From assembly GCF_032854445.1 (NCBI RefSeq), contig NC_088306.1, positions 21,113,764 through 21,177,763 of the forward strand: a stretch of DNA of 64,000 nt. Direction: 5' to 3'. Source of the DNA: Liolophura sinensis (taxonomy: Eukaryota > Mollusca > Polyplacophora > Chitonida > Chitonidae). Of this stretch, positions 62,010 through 64,000 are shown in pieces. Below the pieces are notes generated by a model. That model was not told where the DNA came from, made no database searches, and saw only the letters and a list, made by a program, of their open reading frames with translations. Both the position numbers and the translations under genes were made by a program. Position 1 is the stretch's first letter, and every line of letters begins with the position of its first letter.

Positions 62010-62115
62010 TAATTTATTTATTTATTTGATTAATGATTTACCCCGTACTGAAGAATATTTCGCCTATACAACACCGGCCAGCATTATGGTGGTAGGAAAC
62101 CGATAAAACTACGAC
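62010..62115 (-). mobile_element. Common SINE, truncated (right copy)
   Basis: The segmental-duplication partner of 7828-7931; the (TTTA)n tail and core are readable. Confidence 0.75.
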
Positions 62116-62710
62116 CAGATTATGGCTTAACGCTATTTCGGCAATATTGTTGCCATATGGAGGAGTGGACAGACTACAACTGGAATAAACCGCCCCGTGT
62201 GACCAGATGTTAGACAAAACATCAGGCTGTATCCGTGACATCGGCAATGGATGCAAACAGGGGATAATGTAGAACCAAACAGCTTAGTAGTGGTGACGCT
62301 AACGTTCATCGCAATAGAAGAAGGCTTTTACTATTTCGTTTTTGGAACTGACTTCATTCAATGGCATTTAGAAGATGAGTTAGATAACATAGCAAATATA
62401 TAGATCACAACTTCTGTTTTTTTCAGTGAGAATCGTTGTGGTGTAGGTGCTAATACCGTTATGGAATTGTAATTCAATGGTGAAATCAATAAATCGACCA
62501 TTTATCCCTTGTCTGTATGTTTACCTTTGGGAAAAGTCGTCTGTCACACCATAACCATGTATAGCCTTTAAATCGATCACTGGGTTAATGGTATAAACAA
62601 ACCATTCTATGATATCAAGGCAAGCTGAGCAGATTGTTCTCCCCGGATATAAAATCTACCTGTCAATTATTTATGTGATCCTTTAGACAATTTTTCATTT
62701 GTTCAGTCCA

Positions 62711-63571
62711 TTAGAGATCATGCAACACTCCTTCGAACACGTGACATGCAGGACCAATTAGATACACGTCTGAGAATTCCCTCTCACCCACGCGCAAAGC
62801 CGTCACCGTTAGTGTCCCAAGACGAACTTTGACATTAACTTTCACTGACGTCGGTTCAGTGAACACTGACCGTCGACTTACCGTAACAAGCGCAGCGCCA
62901 GTGGCGCCAGTTCCACACGCCAGCGTCTCGCCGTTGACGCCGCACTCGTAACTTCGCATGGAAATCTCACTCGTTTTTTCTGGGAAGGTTTGGACGTAAG
63001 CTTTGAAAAATCCCTCTTTGTGTCCAGTGTCATATATTTTCCGAAGTTCATCGCCATCCTGCTGAACGTCAACGCTTTCTAGGTCGTCAAAGTATGCAAC
63101 GAAGGTTAAGGTGCCGGTAAAAATCTGATAATTATTGTTTACCACTCTATCAATCCCCCTGTCTATGTCTTTCATCTTAAGACGCACCAGGCCAGACTGA
63201 CTGTCCACACGGCCAACGTGTTCTCCGTCGTATGCACAGAACGTAACATCCTCGTCTGCCGAAGCCAGGCCAAGCTGAATTGCAAACTTCACAGCACAAC
63301 GCCCACCGTTCCCGCATAACCCACCTACCCGTCCATCGCTACAGTGGTACACAAGCTCAAAAACACAGTAACGGTGCTGGGCATTCTCACAAGAACGGAT
63401 CTCGACCAACCCGTCCGCACCAATCCCAGTTCTAAGCTCGCACAATCTGACGACAAAAATTTCTTGAGAGACGTCTATCCGCCTGTCTCTGTTGTCCATA
63501 AATATGAAATTGTTTCCCAAAGCGTTGTACTTTGAAAATTCCATTGTCTGTACCCGCCAGCAACTGTTCAT
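62711..63571 (-). CDS. Diaminopimelate-epimerase-like protein (DapF fold), copy 2
   Basis: A 286-residue partner of 8525-9385. I count about 12 nucleotide and 7 amino-acid differences. Both catalytic cysteines (86, 219), GNNF, CGNGGRC and ACGTGA are identical. Unlike copy 1 it keeps Asp53 in GIGADG, the family consensus, so copy 2 looks closer to the ancestor there. The changes at the presumed far-end recognition sites (Cys77, Thr154, Val189, Cys210) are shared, so they predate the duplication. Other differences are Leu46 for Pro, Leu73 for Phe, Gln99 for Glu, Arg130 for His, Phe189 for Val and Phe196 for Cys. The frame is open throughout, with no intron. Expression and activity are unknown. 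Confidence 0.87.
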   Translation of the reverse strand: MNSCWRVQTMEFSKYNALGNNFIFMDNRDRRIDVSQEIFVVRLCELRTGIGADGLVEIRSCENAQHRYCVFELVYHCSDGRVGGLCGNGGRCAVKFAIQLGLASADEDVTFCAYDGEHVGRVDSQSGLVRLKMKDIDRGIDRVVNNNYQIFTGTLTFVAYFDDLESVDVQQDGDELRKIYDTGHKEGFFKAYVQTFPEKTSEISMRSYECGVNGETLACGTGATGAALVTVSRRSVFTEPTSVKVNVKVRLGTLTVTALRVGEREFSDVYLIGPACHVFEGVLHDL

Positions 63572-64000
63572 TCAGTAAAATCTGTTTTCAGAAGTCCCGA
63601 CGTGGAGTGCTAATTACAAATATATATATCTGTATGTGTCATGACCTACATTTCATTCGCAAGGCGTGTAAAGTAATCTTATAAACACGATACTAGAGAC
63701 TTTATTGTGTACATTACATATCTCCACTACGTTATTGTCAGCACGCTACGCATGACCGCGCATAAAGGGCTATTTCAGTTCGTTACGCTACCAGCGCACG
63801 GATTAACAAAGTGTTGCTCATCTCTCACGCCGTCCAATCAGAATCGATTCTGTATGCAATGAAGCCATGGTGATTCCTACTACTTCATTTATTTTCCTGT
63901 AACCGGGTTGGGCTACATTAGACACAGTGGGTGCCCTACTTAAAAGACAAAGTCCATTTCTCCGTTTGAATGGCTATATTCAAGGGAAAATTATAGCGGA
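63572..64000. other. Upstream of dapF-like copy 2, no gene
   Basis: The partner of 9386-9814; nothing supported in it. It would hold the promoter if the gene is transcribed; a single exon with its own promoter is assumed, not seen. Confidence 0.5.

Larger units (their letters stand above)
59016..62710. other. Intergenic with repeats (partner of 4825-8524)
   Basis: Colinear with the left copy. It holds the candidate exon (about 61059-61163) and the SINEs at 61672-61932 and 62010-62115. No firm gene. Confidence 0.6.
54271..64000. repeat. Segmental duplication A, right copy
   Basis: Direct copy of 1-9814, about 54.2 kb away. It is 84 bases shorter overall because of small indels. The paired genes are the GPCRs 57933-59015 and 3742-4824 and the dapF-like genes 62711-63571 and 8525-9385. 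The right edge lies beyond the window; similarity to the left of 54271 cannot be tested because the left copy starts outside the window. Confidence 0.97.

Noticed and set aside
1-64000. CRISPR-like or phage defence system
   Set aside because: The repeat arrays have no regular spacers of unique sequence, and the window is animal genomic DNA; the arrays are minisatellites.

Overview
Eukaryotic nuclear DNA, most likely from a marine mollusc or another lophotrochozoan. It is AT-rich and gene-sparse. Many copies of a short tRNA-derived SINE occur, with the core 'tacgccgtactcaagaat' and an (AAAT)n tail, as is typical of molluscan genomes. There are long minisatellite arrays, single-exon class A GPCR genes, and exons with ordinary GT-AG splice edges. 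No prokaryotic operon layout, CRISPR or phage structure is visible. The species cannot be fixed from the sequence.

Layout. (1) 1-9814 and 54271-64000 are two direct copies of one segment, mostly a few percent diverged. Each holds a single-exon aminergic-type GPCR (+) and a diaminopimelate-epimerase-like gene (-). The left GPCR is intact; the right one has a nonsense codon; both dapF-like frames are open. (2) 11107-17421 and 17622-24009 are a tandem duplication of about 6.3 kb with a 200-N gap at its junction. Each unit carries a terminal exon of an MGAT4-type (GT54) N-acetylglucosaminyltransferase; only the first is intact. Two further GT54 exons, both frameshifted, lie at 24.6-27.1 kb, all on the minus strand. 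(3) 27.7-41.3 kb is a minisatellite block: a 39-bp array, a 50-bp array with two identical 271-bp inserts, an array of about 109 bp and a 29-bp array. A frameshifted C-type lectin domain exon lies at 39.7-40.1 kb. (4) 43.6-54.5 kb is a second GPCR cluster, with intact genes at 44453-45529 and 50022-51083 (both -) and relics at 46.3, 53.0 and 54.0 kb.

Biology. The GPCRs keep the amine-receptor pair Asp3.32/Tyr7.43 but have lost the Tyr of NPxxY. They form a local birth-and-death cluster, perhaps of chemosensory receptors (inference). The GT54 genes would act in Golgi N-glycan branching. The most striking item is the bacterial-type DapF-fold gene in an animal chromosome. It keeps both catalytic cysteines but has lost several residues that recognise the far end of diaminopimelate, which suggests a laterally acquired racemase/epimerase with a changed substrate. 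Apart from the segmental duplication, nothing ties these gene families into one pathway.
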